Shown: positions 9,431-18,762 of the stretch, in pieces
Layout of the letters: each line of letters begins with the position of its first letter
How positions within the stretch are numbered: position 1 is the stretch's first letter
Origin: Psychrobacillus sp. FSL H8-0483
Lineage (GTDB): Bacteria; Bacillota; Bacilli; Bacillales_A; Planococcaceae
Length of the DNA stretch: 64,000 nucleotides
Direction of reading: 5' to 3'
Assembly (NCBI RefSeq): GCF_038637725.1
Contig: NZ_CP152052.1
Span: 1,533,501 to 1,597,500 of the forward strand
Notes under the pieces: model-generated
What the model was told of the DNA's origin: nothing
What the model saw: the letters and a program-made list of their open reading frames with translations, nothing else
Databases searched by the model: none
Translations under genes and position numbers: made by a program

Positions 9431-9664
9431 ATGTTAAGTAAAGAAAAGTTAGCACGTATTAGTGAACTTTCGAAAAAATCAAAAACTAATGGTCTATCTA
9501 TAGAAGAGGCGAAAGAACAAAGCGCGTTACGAAAAGAATACCTAGAAACATTTCGTTCTACTATGAGAGACACGATTGAGAGCGTAAAAATTGTTGACCC
9601 AGCTGGAAATGATGTTACTCCTGCAAAAGTACAGCAAGCGAAAAAAGGTAAATTTCTGAATTAA
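9431..9664 (+). CDS. ynzC: YnzC, DUF896 family small protein
   Basis: 77 aa, mostly two antiparallel helices (LSKEKLARISELSKKSK and LSIEEAKEQSALRKEYL) with a short C-terminal tail DPAGNDVTP, matching YnzC in length and motif. An upstream in-frame GTG at 9422 is rejected since AAAGGG at 9416-9421 is spaced 8-9 bases from this ATG. Cytoplasmic; role unclear, although the family lies with SOS genes in bacilli. Confidence 0.92.
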   Translation: MLSKEKLARISELSKKSKTNGLSIEEAKEQSALRKEYLETFRSTMRDTIESVKIVDPAGNDVTPAKVQQAKKGKFLN

Positions 9665-9683
9665 TTAATCATTTCAGAAACCA

Positions 9684-9712
9684 TTGATAATACAGACATT
9701 CTTGTCTAAACT
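9684..9712 (+). promoter_or_regulatory. probable tkt promoter
   Basis: TTGATA, 17-base spacer, TAAACT, placed 40 bases before the tkt start. Hexamers are each 4-5 of 6 to consensus. Confidence 0.4.
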
Positions 9713-9751
9713 AGTATTATAGAAAAAAATTTGTTCGAGAGGATGTCATTT

Positions 9752-11752
9752 ATGTCATTACAATCAGATTTACTAGCAATTAATACGATCCGTACATTAT
9801 CTATTGATGCGATCGATAAAGCGAATTCAGGTCATCCAGGTCTTCCTATGGGAGCAGCACCAATGGCTTATACATTATGGACAAAACATATGCGTCACAA
9901 TCCGAATAACCCAAATTGGTTTAATCGGGACCGTTTTGTATTATCTGCCGGACATGGTTCAATGCTTCTTTATAGTTTGCTTCATCTTGGTGGATATGAT
10001 TTACCAATGGAGGAAATTAAGAACTTCAGACAGTGGGACTCAAAAACTCCTGGACATCCAGAATTTGGGCATACTGCTGGTGTAGAAGCAACTACTGGTC
10101 CTCTAGGTCAAGGTATTGGAATGGCTGTTGGGATGGCAATGGCTGAAGCTCATTTAGCGGCAACTTATAATAAAGGTGAACATTCGATAATCGACCATTA
10201 TACGTATTCACTTTGTGGTGATGGAGATTTGATGGAAGGCGTAGCAGCGGAAGCTATTTCCCTTGCTGGACATTTACAATTAGATAAACTGATTGTGTTG
10301 TATGATAGTAATGATATTTCTTTAGATGGAGATTTACATAAATCATTCTCTGAAAAAATCGAGAAGCGTTTTGAATCTTATGGATGGAATTATATTTTAG
10401 TAAAAGATGGCAATGATATTACTGAAATTTCTGCTGCAATCGAGAAAGCGAAAGCGCAAAATGATAAACCAACAATCATTGAAGTAAAAACAGTAATCGG
10501 ATTTGGTTCTCCAAACAGATCTGGTAAATCAGATGCACACGGAATGCCACTTGGTAAAGAAGAAACACTTTTAGCAAAAGCTGCGTATGAGTGGGCATTT
10601 GAAAATGATTTCTACGTACCTGAAGAAGTGTATGAAACTTTCAAGCAAGCAGCTAACCGTTTAGGGGTAGAGGAAGAATCTGCATGGAATGAAACTTTCA
10701 ATGCATATGAATCGGAATTTCCTGAACTTGCTTCTACCTTAAAACAAGCAATAACAGGAGAGCTTCCTGAAAACTTTGCAGATGCGTTAAAAACGTATGA
10801 AGAGGGAACTTCTCATGCGACTCGTTCTGCTTCTGGTGATGCAATTAACGCTATAGCACAAAATCTCCCTTCATTCTTTGGAGGAAGTGCAGACTTAGCA
10901 GGGTCAAACAAAACAACAATGAAGAATGCAGGAGATTTCTCTGCAACTGATTATGCTGGCAAAAATATTTGGTTCGGTGTACGTGAGTTTGCAATGGGTG
11001 CTGCATTGAACGGTATGGCTCTTCATGGAGGCTTAAATGTATTTGGTGGAACATTCTTTGTCTTTAGTGATTATGTTCGTCCAGCGATTCGTTTATCCGC
11101 TTTAATGGGCCTTCCTGTTACTTATGTATTTACACATGACAGTATCGCAGTAGGGGAAGATGGTCCAACACATGAGCCGATTGAGCATTTAGCATCTTTA
11201 AGAGCTATGCCAGGTTTATCGGTCATTCGTCCAGCTGATGCGAATGAAACTGCAGAAGCTTGGAGACTTGCAGTATCTGCCAAAAATAAACCAACAGTAC
11301 TAGTTCTTTCTCGACAAAACTTACCGACACTAAAAGGTTCAGTGGAGCAAGCAAGCGAAGGAGTTTCTAAAGGAGCATATGTTGTTTCTCCAAACGAGAA
11401 CGCTGAAGCAATCTTACTTGCAACTGGATCTGAAGTTAGTCTTGCAGTAGAAGCTCAACAAGAACTTGCTAAAGAAGGAATTCAAGTATCTGTTGTTTCT
11501 ATGCCTTCATGGGATTTATTTGAGAATCAAGATGAAGCTTACAAAAAATCAGTATTACCATCACATTTAACAAAACGTCTTGCTATTGAAATGGGATCTT
11601 CTCTAGGATGGCATCGTTATGTTGGATTTGAAGGAGACGTAATTGCTATCGATAAATTTGGTGCAAGTGCTCCAGGTGAGATTGTCATGAAAGAATACGG
11701 CTTCTCTGTAGAGAATGTTGTTTCTAAAATGAAAAACTTACTTCAAAAATAA
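9752..11752 (+). CDS. tkt: transketolase
   Basis: Thiamine-diphosphate enzyme of the non-oxidative pentose phosphate pathway. 666 aa, equal to the usual length. Visible signatures: substrate loop [19 protein letters not shown] motif GDGDLMEG...SND, pyrimidine-domain [13 protein letters not shown] and the [16 protein letters not shown] loop. A TTG start seven codons upstream is possible, but GAGAGG is best spaced to the ATG at 9752 and the resulting [14 protein letters not shown] is a normal N-terminus. Monocistronic. Confidence 0.97.
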   Translation: MSLQSDLLAINTIRTLSIDAIDKANSGHPGLPMGAAPMAYTLWTKHMRHNPNNPNWFNRDRFVLSAGHGSMLLYSLLHLGGYDLPMEEIKNFRQWDSKTPGHPEFGHTAGVEATTGPLGQGIGMAVGMAMAEAHLAATYNKGEHSIIDHYTYSLCGDGDLMEGVAAEAISLAGHLQLDKLIVLYDSNDISLDGDLHKSFSEKIEKRFESYGWNYILVKDGNDITEISAAIEKAKAQNDKPTIIEVKTVIGFGSPNRSGKSDAHGMPLGKEETLLAKAAYEWAFENDFYVPEEVYETFKQAANRLGVEEESAWNETFNAYESEFPELASTLKQAITGELPENFADALKTYEEGTSHATRSASGDAINAIAQNLPSFFGGSADLAGSNKTTMKNAGDFSATDYAGKNIWFGVREFAMGAALNGMALHGGLNVFGGTFFVFSDYVRPAIRLSALMGLPVTYVFTHDSIAVGEDGPTHEPIEHLASLRAMPGLSVIRPADANETAEAWRLAVSAKNKPTVLVLSRQNLPTLKGSVEQASEGVSKGAYVVSPNENAEAILLATGSEVSLAVEAQQELAKEGIQVSVVSMPSWDLFENQDEAYKKSVLPSHLTKRLAIEMGSSLGWHRYVGFEGDVIAIDKFGASAPGEIVMKEYGFSVENVVSKMKNLLQK

Positions 11753-11763
11753 AAAATGGTAAG

Positions 11764-11809
11764 AGCAATTCGAATACTTGTCTATAAAAGTATTCGAATT
11801 GCTTTTTTA
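11764..11809 (+). terminator. tkt terminator
   Basis: Perfect 16-bp stem AGCAATTCGAATACTT / AAGTATTCGAATTGCT with an 8-base loop, then TTTTTT. Confidence 0.92.
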
Positions 11810-11902
11810 TTGGAATTTATATATAGAATGCATACAGAATCTATAGTATAATTTTCATTGGTGTCTTGTACACGTAGACAAGAACGTAAAGGAGGAGAAA
11901 GT

Positions 11903-12121
11903 ATGGATACATGGATTTGGATTATAATTGTAGTAGTTGCGTTAATCGCTGGTGCAGCACTTGGATTTTTTGCAGCACGTCAATATATGATGAAATATTT
12001 GAAAGAAAATCCACCAATCAATGAACAAATGCTTCGTATGATGATGGCTCAAATGGGTCGTAAGCCTTCTGAAAAACAAGTAAAACAAATGATGAATCAA
12101 ATGAATAAAATGCAAAAATAA
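11903..12121 (+). CDS. yneF: YneF family (UPF0154) small membrane protein
   Basis: 72 aa. One N-terminal membrane helix ([20 protein letters not shown]), then a basic, Met-rich cytoplasmic tail ([34 protein letters not shown]), the UPF0154 pattern. GGAGGAG lies 7 bases upstream of this ATG; the longer GTG-started frame is unsupported. Position after tkt is as in B. subtilis. Function unknown. Confidence 0.93.
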   Translation: MDTWIWIIIVVVALIAGAALGFFAARQYMMKYLKENPPINEQMLRMMMAQMGRKPSEKQVKQMMNQMNKMQK

Positions 12122-12123
12122 TA

Positions 12124-12151
12124 AAAAGCACTCGAAGTTGAGTGCTTTTTT
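12124..12151 (+). terminator. yneF terminator
   Basis: AAGCACTC / GAGTGCTT stem extended by A-T pairs, 6-base loop, T run; begins 2 bases after the stop codon. Confidence 0.88.
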
Positions 12152-12160
12152 ATTTGTTTA

Positions 12161-12335
12161 GCGCTATTATATTTTACTGTTGCTTTTAGCATATAATTGG
12201 CGGTAGAATCGCGCAGACTCCTGCGGGAAAGCGAGAAAGACAAGACCCCGTAGGCGCAGCCGAGGAGGCTTGTCGGCTCGCCCGCGGAAAGTAAGCGGAT
12301 TCTAACTAGATGTCAACAATGTAATTTAACAGCGC
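12161..12335. repeat. 175-bp palindromic element with GCGCTGTTA-type ends
   Basis: Ends GCGCTATTATATTTTACTG and CAATGTAATTTAACAGCGC form imperfect terminal inverted repeats. Inside, AGAATCGCGCAGACTCCTGC pairs with the GCGG...GGATTCT side, and GACAAGACCCCG / CGAGGAGGCTTGTC form a second stem. The right edge touches the yqkD stop codon at 12336-12338. The core motifs GACTCCTGCGGG and GCGGAAAG are shared with other repeats in the window. Confidence 0.85.
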
Positions 12336-13265
12336 CTATTTATTTAATAAATTATTTTCTAGAAGGAAATCTGCAACAACTTGTTCATATTCCTCGCTAT
12401 TCTCATTAAAAGACTTAGCGTGTTCGCCAATCTCAAACAGTTTAAGCTTTTTCGGGCCATTTTTCTTCTCGTATAAATCTTTCGTCATTTTAGGTAAAAT
12501 AAAATCATCCTGTAAGCTGTGAATAAATAACACAGGCTTTTCAATGTTATCTACTACGTCAATTGGTGATACGAGATTTAACGTATAGCCATCACGTATT
12601 TTTAAAAATAAATTTGCGAAACGAATAGCAAGACTAGAACGAATTGGGGTAGTTTGTGTCATAATATGATACACCTGGTCTTCAAAATCTGAAAAAGCAC
12701 AATCAGAAATATAAAAATCCGCATCATCTACTATGGACCCAGCATAAAGAAGAGTAGTTGCTGCACCCATAGATTCCCCGTGGATTCCTATAATAGCTTG
12801 TTCTCCAGCACGTTCTCTTACTGCTTCTAAAATGGATTGTAAATCTATCTTTTCATAAAAACCGAAACTTGTTGTTTTTCCTCCAGAATCTCCATGTCGA
12901 CGATGATCGTACACCACAGTGTTAAAGCCCAATCTCTCAAACATCCGAACGAATCGAAGGGAATTGATTTTGTTTTCGGTCACTCCATGACAAATAATAA
13001 CGTAATTGTTTGTTTGTAATGGTTCTAGAAAAATTGCTTTTAACGAGTACCCATTTTTAGACTCGATCCACTGTTCTGTTTTATTGACAGTGTTATACCA
13101 TACTTCGTCTAATCGTTTTGAGGTAATTTCTCGATTTAAGATAAAGTCATATTCTTTTTTCTTCATATACATTAGCTTATTCGTCACAAAAAAACCAAAA
13201 ACAGTAGCCATTGCTGTAAGAACGCTTGTAAAAATACTCGTCCAAATGATTACTCTTTTTTTCAT
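12336..13265 (-). CDS. yqkD: YqkD-like membrane-anchored alpha/beta hydrolase
   Basis: 309 aa. N-terminal membrane helix (about 7-29), then an alpha/beta hydrolase fold: oxyanion segment ICHGVTENK, YDHRRHGDSGG, nucleophile elbow GIHGESMGA, acid residue in HSLQDDFI and His in GEHAKSF. Substrate unknown. AGGAG is 8 bases before the ATG. The gene is 11 bases downstream of the HMG-CoA lyase gene on the same strand, so they are probably one transcript. B. subtilis YqkD has the same length and neighbours (yqkE, yqkF). Confidence 0.85.
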   Translation of the reverse strand: MKKRVIIWTSIFTSVLTAMATVFGFFVTNKLMYMKKKEYDFILNREITSKRLDEVWYNTVNKTEQWIESKNGYSLKAIFLEPLQTNNYVIICHGVTENKINSLRFVRMFERLGFNTVVYDHRRHGDSGGKTTSFGFYEKIDLQSILEAVRERAGEQAIIGIHGESMGAATTLLYAGSIVDDADFYISDCAFSDFEDQVYHIMTQTTPIRSSLAIRFANLFLKIRDGYTLNLVSPIDVVDNIEKPVLFIHSLQDDFILPKMTKDLYEKKNGPKKLKLFEIGEHAKSFNENSEEYEQVVADFLLENNLLNK

Positions 13266-13276
13266 TCTCTCAACTC

Positions 13277-14173
13277 CTACTTGCTTTTGGATAGTTTATA
13301 CATCCCCGTTTCAATTGGGCGAGATACAAATGGTTCTATTGTATCTACAGCTTCTATTAATAAATCGAGGTCAATATTCGTTTCAATATTCATTTGTTCT
13401 AGCATATTCACAACATCCTCGGTTGCTACATTTCCAGTCGCACCAGGGGCAAAAGGACAACCTCCCAATCCACCGGTAGAGGTGTCAAATCGGTTAACCC
13501 CAGCTTGAAGTGCAGCCAAAATATTAGCTAGTCCCATTTTTCGAGTATCATGGAAATGAGCTGTAATAAGTGTGTTTGGAAATTCTTTTAGTAAGGCATC
13601 AAATAGATAATAACTTTCTTTTGGATTTGCCATTCCTATTGTATCCGCAACACTTAGTTCGTTTACACCCCAAGAAACAAACTTTCTACATAATTCGATT
13701 GTTTTTTTGGAATCAATTGCTCCTTCATATGGACAATGAAAAGCTGTAGATATGCATGCACGTACAAAATTCCCTTGTTCTAGTAGTTTTCCCACAATTG
13801 GTTGAAGTTCATCCATACTTTCTTGCGTTGTTTTATTAATATTTTTCTTATTAAAGCTATTAGATACCCCAACAAAAACAGCAAAGCTGCTAGCGTTAGC
13901 TTGAATCGCAAGTTCGACACCTTTTTCATTTGGTGTTAATACAAATTGTCGTCCTACTTTTTTAGCGTTAGCAACAATTTCTTGGGCATCTTTCATTTGT
14001 GGAACCCATTTTGGTGATACAAATGAGGTCAATTCCATCTCTTCCACCCCAGCCAATTGGAGTTTTTCAATAAACGCTAATTTTACCTCTGTAGGCACTT
14101 CATTTTTCTCGTTTTGTAGTCCATCTCTCGGTCCTACCTCGATAATTGTCACTTTATTTGGTAAACTAAACAT
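13277..14173 (-). CDS. mvaB: hydroxymethylglutaryl-CoA lyase
   Basis: Cleaves HMG-CoA to acetoacetate and acetyl-CoA at the end of leucine degradation. 298 aa TIM-barrel of the HMGL family: VGPRDGLQNE near the N-terminus, HFHDTR metal ligands and the GLGGCPFAPGATGN loop with the active-site cysteine. Two ATGs lie 6 bases apart; GGGAGG leaves 7 bases to the second (14173), so I start there. Divergent from a thiolase that can use the acetoacetyl-CoA product route, a sensible catabolic pairing. The B. subtilis equivalent is yngG. Confidence 0.93.
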   Translation of the reverse strand: MFSLPNKVTIIEVGPRDGLQNEKNEVPTEVKLAFIEKLQLAGVEEMELTSFVSPKWVPQMKDAQEIVANAKKVGRQFVLTPNEKGVELAIQANASSFAVFVGVSNSFNKKNINKTTQESMDELQPIVGKLLEQGNFVRACISTAFHCPYEGAIDSKKTIELCRKFVSWGVNELSVADTIGMANPKESYYLFDALLKEFPNTLITAHFHDTRKMGLANILAALQAGVNRFDTSTGGLGGCPFAPGATGNVATEDVVNMLEQMNIETNIDLDLLIEAVDTIEPFVSRPIETGMYKLSKSK

Positions 14174-14356
14174 AATCATCCCTCCCTCTTATATTGTAAG
14201 GAATGGATGGTTAAACAAGCAAATTTTATTCTAAATTAATAGAATAAGATTAAACCCTACAGTAGATATCACAGATTTGAGACTGTGTCGAGCTTGGCGT
14301 AGGAGTAAATAAGGTAAATAGGATTTGAATTTAGGGGAAAATGAGGAGGAATTAAC

Positions 14357-15538
14357 GTGACAAATGAAGTAGTGATTGTTAGTGCAGTAAGAACTGCAAT
14401 TGGGTCATTCCAAGGTGCGTTAAAAGATGTACCTGCAACAAAATTAGGGGCAATAGTAATTGAAAAAGCGTTGGAAAAAGCTGGGGTGTCAAAGGAAGTA
14501 GTAGATGAAGTGATAATGGGGAATGTCCTTCAAGCAGGTCTTGGGCAAAATCCAGCAAGACAAGCGTCCATTCAAGCAGGTTTACCACAATCTGTATCGG
14601 CACTTACCATTAATAAGGTATGTGGCTCTGGTTTAAAAGCAATTCATCTCGCAACTCAAGCAATTATTGCTGGTGATGCAGATATTATTGTAGCAGGTGG
14701 AATGGAGAACATGAGCCAAGCTCCTTATTTATTAAAAAATGCGAGAGATGGCTTCCGTATGGGCGATCAAAAAGTTGTGGATAGCATGATTTCAGATGGT
14801 TTATGGTGCGCCTTTAATGATTATCATATGGGAATTACAGCCGAAAACTTATGTGATCAATATAGCATTACAAGAGAAGAGCAAGATGCATTCTCTGCAC
14901 GTTCACAGGCAAGAGCAGCAACAGCGATTGAAGAAGGAAAATTTCAGGATGAGATCGTCCCTGTAGAAATTCCACAGCGAAAAGGCGATCCAATCATATT
15001 TGATACGGATGAATATCCGAAAAAAGACTCCACGCAAGAAAAATTAAGTGGTCTTCGTCCAGCATTTAAAAAGGATGGATCTGTCACTGCAGGAAACGCT
15101 TCTGGTATTAATGATGGAGCCGCTGCAGTAGTCGTGATGTCTAAAGCGAAAGCAGATGAGTTAGGATTAAAACCTCTTGCGACAATCGTTGCAAATGCAT
15201 CTGCCGGTGTAGATCCAAGTATTATGGGAATCGGACCAGTGGAAGCAGTGAAAAAAGTTTTGAACAAATCAAAAATTTCACTTGCGGATATTGATTTAAT
15301 TGAAGCAAATGAAGCTTTTGCTGCCCAATCGATTGCTGTTGATAGAGAACTAGTGTTTAATCATGATAAACTAAATGTAAACGGTGGTGCTATTGCTTTA
15401 GGCCATCCAATTGGTGCAAGTGGAGCACGTATTTTTGTATCTTTACTCCATGAAATGGAGAAACAGGATGCAAAAACTGGACTTGCAACACTTTGTATCG
15501 GTGGTGGGCAAGGAGTAGCAACAATCGTTACACGATAA
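14357..15538 (+). CDS. acetyl-CoA C-acetyltransferase (thiolase)
   Basis: Interconverts two acetyl-CoA and acetoacetyl-CoA. 393 aa with both catalytic cysteines ([10 protein letters not shown] and LCIGGGQG) and the active-site His in [14 protein letters not shown], plus NEAFAAQ. GTG start with GAGGAGG 7 bases upstream. It fits degradation of the acetoacetate released by the divergent HMG-CoA lyase, or supply for the mevalonate route or polyhydroxybutyrate; no genes here settle that. Confidence 0.95.
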   Translation: MTNEVVIVSAVRTAIGSFQGALKDVPATKLGAIVIEKALEKAGVSKEVVDEVIMGNVLQAGLGQNPARQASIQAGLPQSVSALTINKVCGSGLKAIHLATQAIIAGDADIIVAGGMENMSQAPYLLKNARDGFRMGDQKVVDSMISDGLWCAFNDYHMGITAENLCDQYSITREEQDAFSARSQARAATAIEEGKFQDEIVPVEIPQRKGDPIIFDTDEYPKKDSTQEKLSGLRPAFKKDGSVTAGNASGINDGAAAVVVMSKAKADELGLKPLATIVANASAGVDPSIMGIGPVEAVKKVLNKSKISLADIDLIEANEAFAAQSIAVDRELVFNHDKLNVNGGAIALGHPIGASGARIFVSLLHEMEKQDAKTGLATLCIGGGQGVATIVTR

Positions 15539-15653
15539 GAAAAGCGGAAGAGATTTGCTAAGCATCGACAAGAAACGTTCTACTGCTACGAACTTGCGCA
15601 AGCAGAAAATTGGCATTTGACCTCGAGGGGCTAGGCGCTGCAACTAGACAGTA
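15539..15653 (+). repeat. degenerate AAGCGGAAG...GGGGCTAGGCGCT repeat abutting the thiolase stop codon
   Basis: Begins GAAAAGCGGAAGAG immediately after the thiolase TAA and ends GAGGGGCTAGGCGCTGCAACTAGACAGT. From general knowledge this resembles a widespread Bacillaceae intergenic repeat with these end motifs; I cannot verify by search. It contains small palindromes such as CTTGCGCAAG. Only one copy is in the window. Confidence 0.55.
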
Positions 15654-15706
15654 ACTAAGGAAGAAGGTTATACTTTCTTATATTTTTACTAAAGTAGGTG
15701 AACATT

Positions 15707-15967
15707 TTGGCGAAGAAAAAACAGAGACAACAACAGCGACAAGTAAAACCTTCTACTCCAAAGGAAGAAGGGAACGGTCTATTCGATCAACTTTCATCTG
15801 ATGTACTTGCTAAACTAAAAGAGACAAAGAAACAACTAATGGCAGTGGAGCAAGAGAAAGAGGAAGAGCGACAAGCACAATTGGCTTTTGAGAAGAAGCA
15901 AAAAGAAAAAAATAAATCATTTGAAGAACTACTGGATGAATATGGTTATGGTGGTTCAAAGTTTTAA
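15707..15967 (+). CDS. yqkE: YqkE-like DUF3886 protein
   Basis: 86 aa, very basic N-terminus (MAKKKQRQQQRQVK), then a charged coiled-coil-like helix (LAKLKETKKQLMAVEQEKEEE) and a conserved tail SFEELLDEYGYGGSKF. An upstream GTG at 15698 overlaps the ribosome binding site; TTG at 15707 gives the typical MAKKKQRQ start. Function unknown. Position near yqkD and yqkF agrees with B. subtilis. Confidence 0.8.
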   Translation: MAKKKQRQQQRQVKPSTPKEEGNGLFDQLSSDVLAKLKETKKQLMAVEQEKEEERQAQLAFEKKQKEKNKSFEELLDEYGYGGSKF

Positions 15968-15972
15968 TCAAT

Positions 15973-16252
15973 GGCTCTGTTAAATTAGACTATAGTTTTC
16001 TAGAAGAATACATTTTGTGTTGAAAATCTACGAGACTCCTGCGGAAAAATGGGCTGCCAAGACCCCATAACGGGCTTGTAGGAACAAATCGGTTTCCACC
16101 ATGTGGAAACCGATTTTCGTCTGTCGGCAACGCCATTCGACGTAGAAGGGGCGCTGTGATCAACATCCTGTTGCACTGAGGGGGCTTGACCGTTCGAACG
16201 CGGAAAGCGAGCTGATTTTCGGTAGCTAACAACATGATCTTTTAACAGAGCC
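15973..16252. repeat. 280-bp palindromic element with GGCTCTGTTAAA terminal inverted repeats, carrying inner hairpins
   Basis: Perfect 12-base ends GGCTCTGTTAAA / TTTAACAGAGCC. Inside are ACGAGACTCCTGCGG and GCGGAAAGCGAGC half-stems. Two inner hairpins stand out: a 14-bp perfect stem with a 3-base loop at 16086-16116 (AAATCGGTTTCCAC, CAT, complement) and CAACA-TCC-TGTTG at 16161-16173. It begins 6 bases after the yqkE stop. Shorter relatives are at 19759, 40430 and 61805. Confidence 0.9.
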
Positions 16253-16320
16253 TAATCAAAAAGCGATAAGATATGGTAAATGGTCTTTTTGATGAAATAA
16301 AAACAAAATATAGAGCGAAT

Positions 16321-16360
16321 AAATGACCTATCTGCAAAAGTAGATAGGTCATTTATTTTT
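16321..16360 (+). terminator. Rho-independent terminator downstream of the yqkE-side repeat
   Basis: Perfect 13-bp stem AAATGACCTATCT / AGATAGGTCATTT, 8-base loop, then ATTTTT. Probably the original yqkE terminator, separated from the gene by the repeat. Confidence 0.85.
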
Positions 16361-16469
16361 GGTATTTTGGGAGAATAATAAAAGTTCCCAAGTCATTGGG
16401 CAGAATAAGCATATAGTAATTAATAGGTAAATTATACATGGGCGATCATACAATAAAGGGGAGATAACA

Positions 16470-16814
16470 TTGGGTTTTCAAAACCCGTTTATTGGCAATA
16501 TTAATAACAATAACAATAATTCGAGTAATAATAACAGTTCACAAAACTTTGGACCTTTGCTCGCTCTTTGGGGTACAGTTGTATCCACATTAGGGGATAC
16601 GATGCAAGCAATTGGAGGAGCAATTGCAATTGAAGAGAGTAATATTGCCGACCAACAGCAGCAACAAGAACTGCAAAACCTGCAAAGTCAAATTGATGAA
16701 TTAAAGAAGGCTCAAACAAGCCCAGACATAGATAAGTTCAACAAATTGTTAGAGCAAGTCCTTAACCGTTTAGAACCGCAAGCCAACCCAAAAAAGAGCA
16801 CTAACCATAAATAG
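16470..16814 (+). CDS. hypothetical asparagine-rich small protein
   Basis: 114 aa, family not recognised. Residues 10-25 are almost pure Asn/Ser (NINNNNNNSSNNNSSQN), followed by a hydrophobic-amphipathic stretch FGPLLALWGTVVSTLGDTMQAIGG, a Gln-rich patch DQQQQQELQN and a coiled-coil helix (LQSQIDELKKAQ). TTG start; AAGGGGAG is spaced about 6-8 bases. The layout recalls small spore-associated or surface proteins of bacilli, but that is only a guess. It sits alone between two palindromic repeats and interrupts the yqkE-yqkF neighbourhood. Confidence 0.6.
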   Translation: MGFQNPFIGNINNNNNNSSNNNSSQNFGPLLALWGTVVSTLGDTMQAIGGAIAIEESNIADQQQQQELQNLQSQIDELKKAQTSPDIDKFNKLLEQVLNRLEPQANPKKSTNHK

Positions 16815-16823
16815 AATTAATTA

Positions 16824-17027
16824 TTGAGTTAATTTCATAAATAATACTTTGTCATTAAAAAACAACGTTTATCACATTGTTGATTGAAGTGGCAGGCGGC
16901 GACTCCAGCGGGATGAGTGAGGCAGATAAGCCATCACAAACGACGCGTGAGCGGCGGTGATGGCTTATCGCTCACCCCACGGAAAGCGTCCGCCTATAGC
17001 GGAAATCAACTATACTTTATTCCGTGT
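16824..17027 (+). repeat. ~200-bp interspersed palindromic element, copy 3
   Basis: Third member of the family at 3266 and 6683, same orientation. Perfect core GATAAGCCATCAC (16925-16937) / GTGATGGCTTATC (16957-16969); the loop is one base longer (GCGTGAGCGGC versus GCGTAGCGGC). It begins 10 bases after the stop codon of the Asn-rich gene. Confidence 0.92.
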
Positions 17028-17056
17028 AAAATATAAGATTTCTGGTAAACGACAAA

Positions 17057-17086
17057 AAGCTCTTAGCGACATCACGCTAGGAGCTT
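17057..17086 (-). terminator. terminator of the aldo/keto reductase gene
   Basis: AAGCTCTTAGCG / CGCTAGGAGCTT stem (one mismatch), 6-base loop, followed on the minus strand by a T run; 20 bases beyond the stop. Confidence 0.82.
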
Positions 17087-17105
17087 AATACCATGTGAAA
17101 AATGT

Positions 17106-18008
17106 TTAAACTCTATGCTCTGTATATACATCTTGTTTCGTAATCTGGTTAACTTTTTGCAATATGTCTTCCGAAACATGCACATTGTATGCTTCGATGG
17201 ATTCTAGAAGCTGTTCTCTACTACTTGCACCAATTATCATTGAACCTGTCACTTTTCTTTGTAATACATACTTAAGTGCAACGGAAGTAATAGGGGCATT
17301 TAAAGATTGTAATTGTTCGATAGTCTCCATTAATTCCGCATTAGAATATGACAAATATTCATTGGTTTTATTCGCGCGATTTAGCCCATCTGCAGTTAAT
17401 AATCCTTTAGCCAGGGTTCCGCGACTAAACAAGGAAGCGTCATTCTTCTCTAGTAATGAAAACCATTCTTCTGGTCTTCTATCTAGTAAACTATATTGCA
17501 TCATAACGGAGACAGCATTGCTTTTTTGTAAAAAGCGATTAATCACAGTTGGTCGAATAGAAGAGATACCATATTCGCGGATAAGTCCTTCCTTTTTCAG
17601 TGATTCCATCGTATCGATCACTTCATCGACATCATCTTCCATTGTTCCTCCGTGTAATTGATACACATCTATATAATCAGTTTGAAGACGCTTTAATGAC
17701 TCGTGAACTGCTGCAGTTATCCATTTCTTCGATGGATCCCAATTCCAGCCGTCTCCTGATTCCTTCATGCGATTGCCGACTTTCGTTGCGAGGATAATAT
17801 TCTGTCGATTGTTTTTGAAGGAATTTCCGACAATCTGTTCATTTTCACCTTTATCATATAAATCTGCTGTATCAAAATAAGTAATTCCGTTATCGATTGC
17901 TGTATGGATAATTTTATCTGCATTTTTTTGATCTGTTGGAAGCGACATACAACCTAACCCAATCTCCGAAACATATATATCACTTTTTCCTAATTGTCTT
18001 GTTTTCAA
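17106..18008 (-). CDS. yqkF: YqkF-like aldo/keto reductase
   Basis: NAD(P)H-dependent reductase of unknown carbonyl substrate. 300-aa AKR barrel: GLGCMSLP near the N-terminus, catalytic Tyr in DTADLYDKGENE, Lys in ATKVGNR, His in YQLHGGT, and a C-terminal IIGASSREQLLE cofactor segment. TTG start; AAAGGA lies about 11 bases upstream, a slightly long spacing. Position next to nudF, and on the opposite strand, is as in B. subtilis. Confidence 0.9.
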   Translation of the reverse strand: MKTRQLGKSDIYVSEIGLGCMSLPTDQKNADKIIHTAIDNGITYFDTADLYDKGENEQIVGNSFKNNRQNIILATKVGNRMKESGDGWNWDPSKKWITAAVHESLKRLQTDYIDVYQLHGGTMEDDVDEVIDTMESLKKEGLIREYGISSIRPTVINRFLQKSNAVSVMMQYSLLDRRPEEWFSLLEKNDASLFSRGTLAKGLLTADGLNRANKTNEYLSYSNAELMETIEQLQSLNAPITSVALKYVLQRKVTGSMIIGASSREQLLESIEAYNVHVSEDILQKVNQITKQDVYTEHRV

Positions 18009-18164
18009 GATTCATCACGTCCTTTACTCCATGTTACAATTAGTACTATATAGATTCAACCTTATACTAGGGTTGGTATAGGGTAGAAGTTTCTGGGGAT
18101 TGCATAGATTTACTTAATCTGATGCAATACTTCGAGATACATTTGATAGGAGAGGAAGATAGAA

Positions 18165-18713
18165 ATGAAAAAATTTGAGGAAAAAACTACTCAATCTGAT
18201 CTTATATACAAAGGGAGAATTATCACCTTACAAGTGGATGAAGTCTTACTCCCAAACGGAAAAACTAGTAACAGAGAGATTGTGAAACACCCGGGAGCAG
18301 TAGCTGTTATTGCTTTGACGAAAGATAAAAAGATTATCTTAGTAGAACAATATCGAAAAGCGTTAGAACGTTCCTTAGTAGAAATTCCTGCTGGGAAAAT
18401 GGAACTTGGCGAACTGCCAGAAGTAACTGCACTCCGAGAATTGGAAGAAGAGACCGGGTATACCGCTAGTAAGCTGCAATATGTTCAATCTTTTGCCACA
18501 TCTCCTGGGTTTGCAGATGAGATTATACATCTCTATTTTGCAGAGAATATAGAGAAAATGACAGTAAAAGCAGATCTAGATGAGGATGAGTTTGTTGAGT
18601 TAATGCATGTTTCTATGGAAGAAATGGAAGGTTTAATTGCTAATAAACAAGTCTATGATGCGAAAACAGCTTTTGCATTTCTTTGGTTAAAAGATTATTT
18701 AAAATTGGCATGA
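18165..18713 (+). CDS. nudF: ADP-ribose pyrophosphatase, Nudix hydrolase
   Basis: Hydrolyses ADP-ribose to AMP and ribose-5-phosphate. 182 aa with a complete Nudix box, GELPEVTALRELEEETGY (G-x5-E-x7-REx2EExG). The N-terminal IYKGRIITLQVDEVLLPNGK strand region is typical of this subfamily. GAGAGGAAG lies 9 bases before the ATG. Followed 49 bases later by a membrane protein gene and then fur. Confidence 0.94.
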   Translation: MKKFEEKTTQSDLIYKGRIITLQVDEVLLPNGKTSNREIVKHPGAVAVIALTKDKKIILVEQYRKALERSLVEIPAGKMELGELPEVTALRELEEETGYTASKLQYVQSFATSPGFADEIIHLYFAENIEKMTVKADLDEDEFVELMHVSMEEMEGLIANKQVYDAKTAFAFLWLKDYLKLA

Positions 18714-18762
18714 TTTAAACTAGTACAAGCATATGATGAAAATAGATAGGGGGTGTTCCAAT

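Noticed and set aside
13006-13508. Plus-strand frames opposite yqkD and mvaB
   Set aside because: Shadows of well-supported genes on the other strand.
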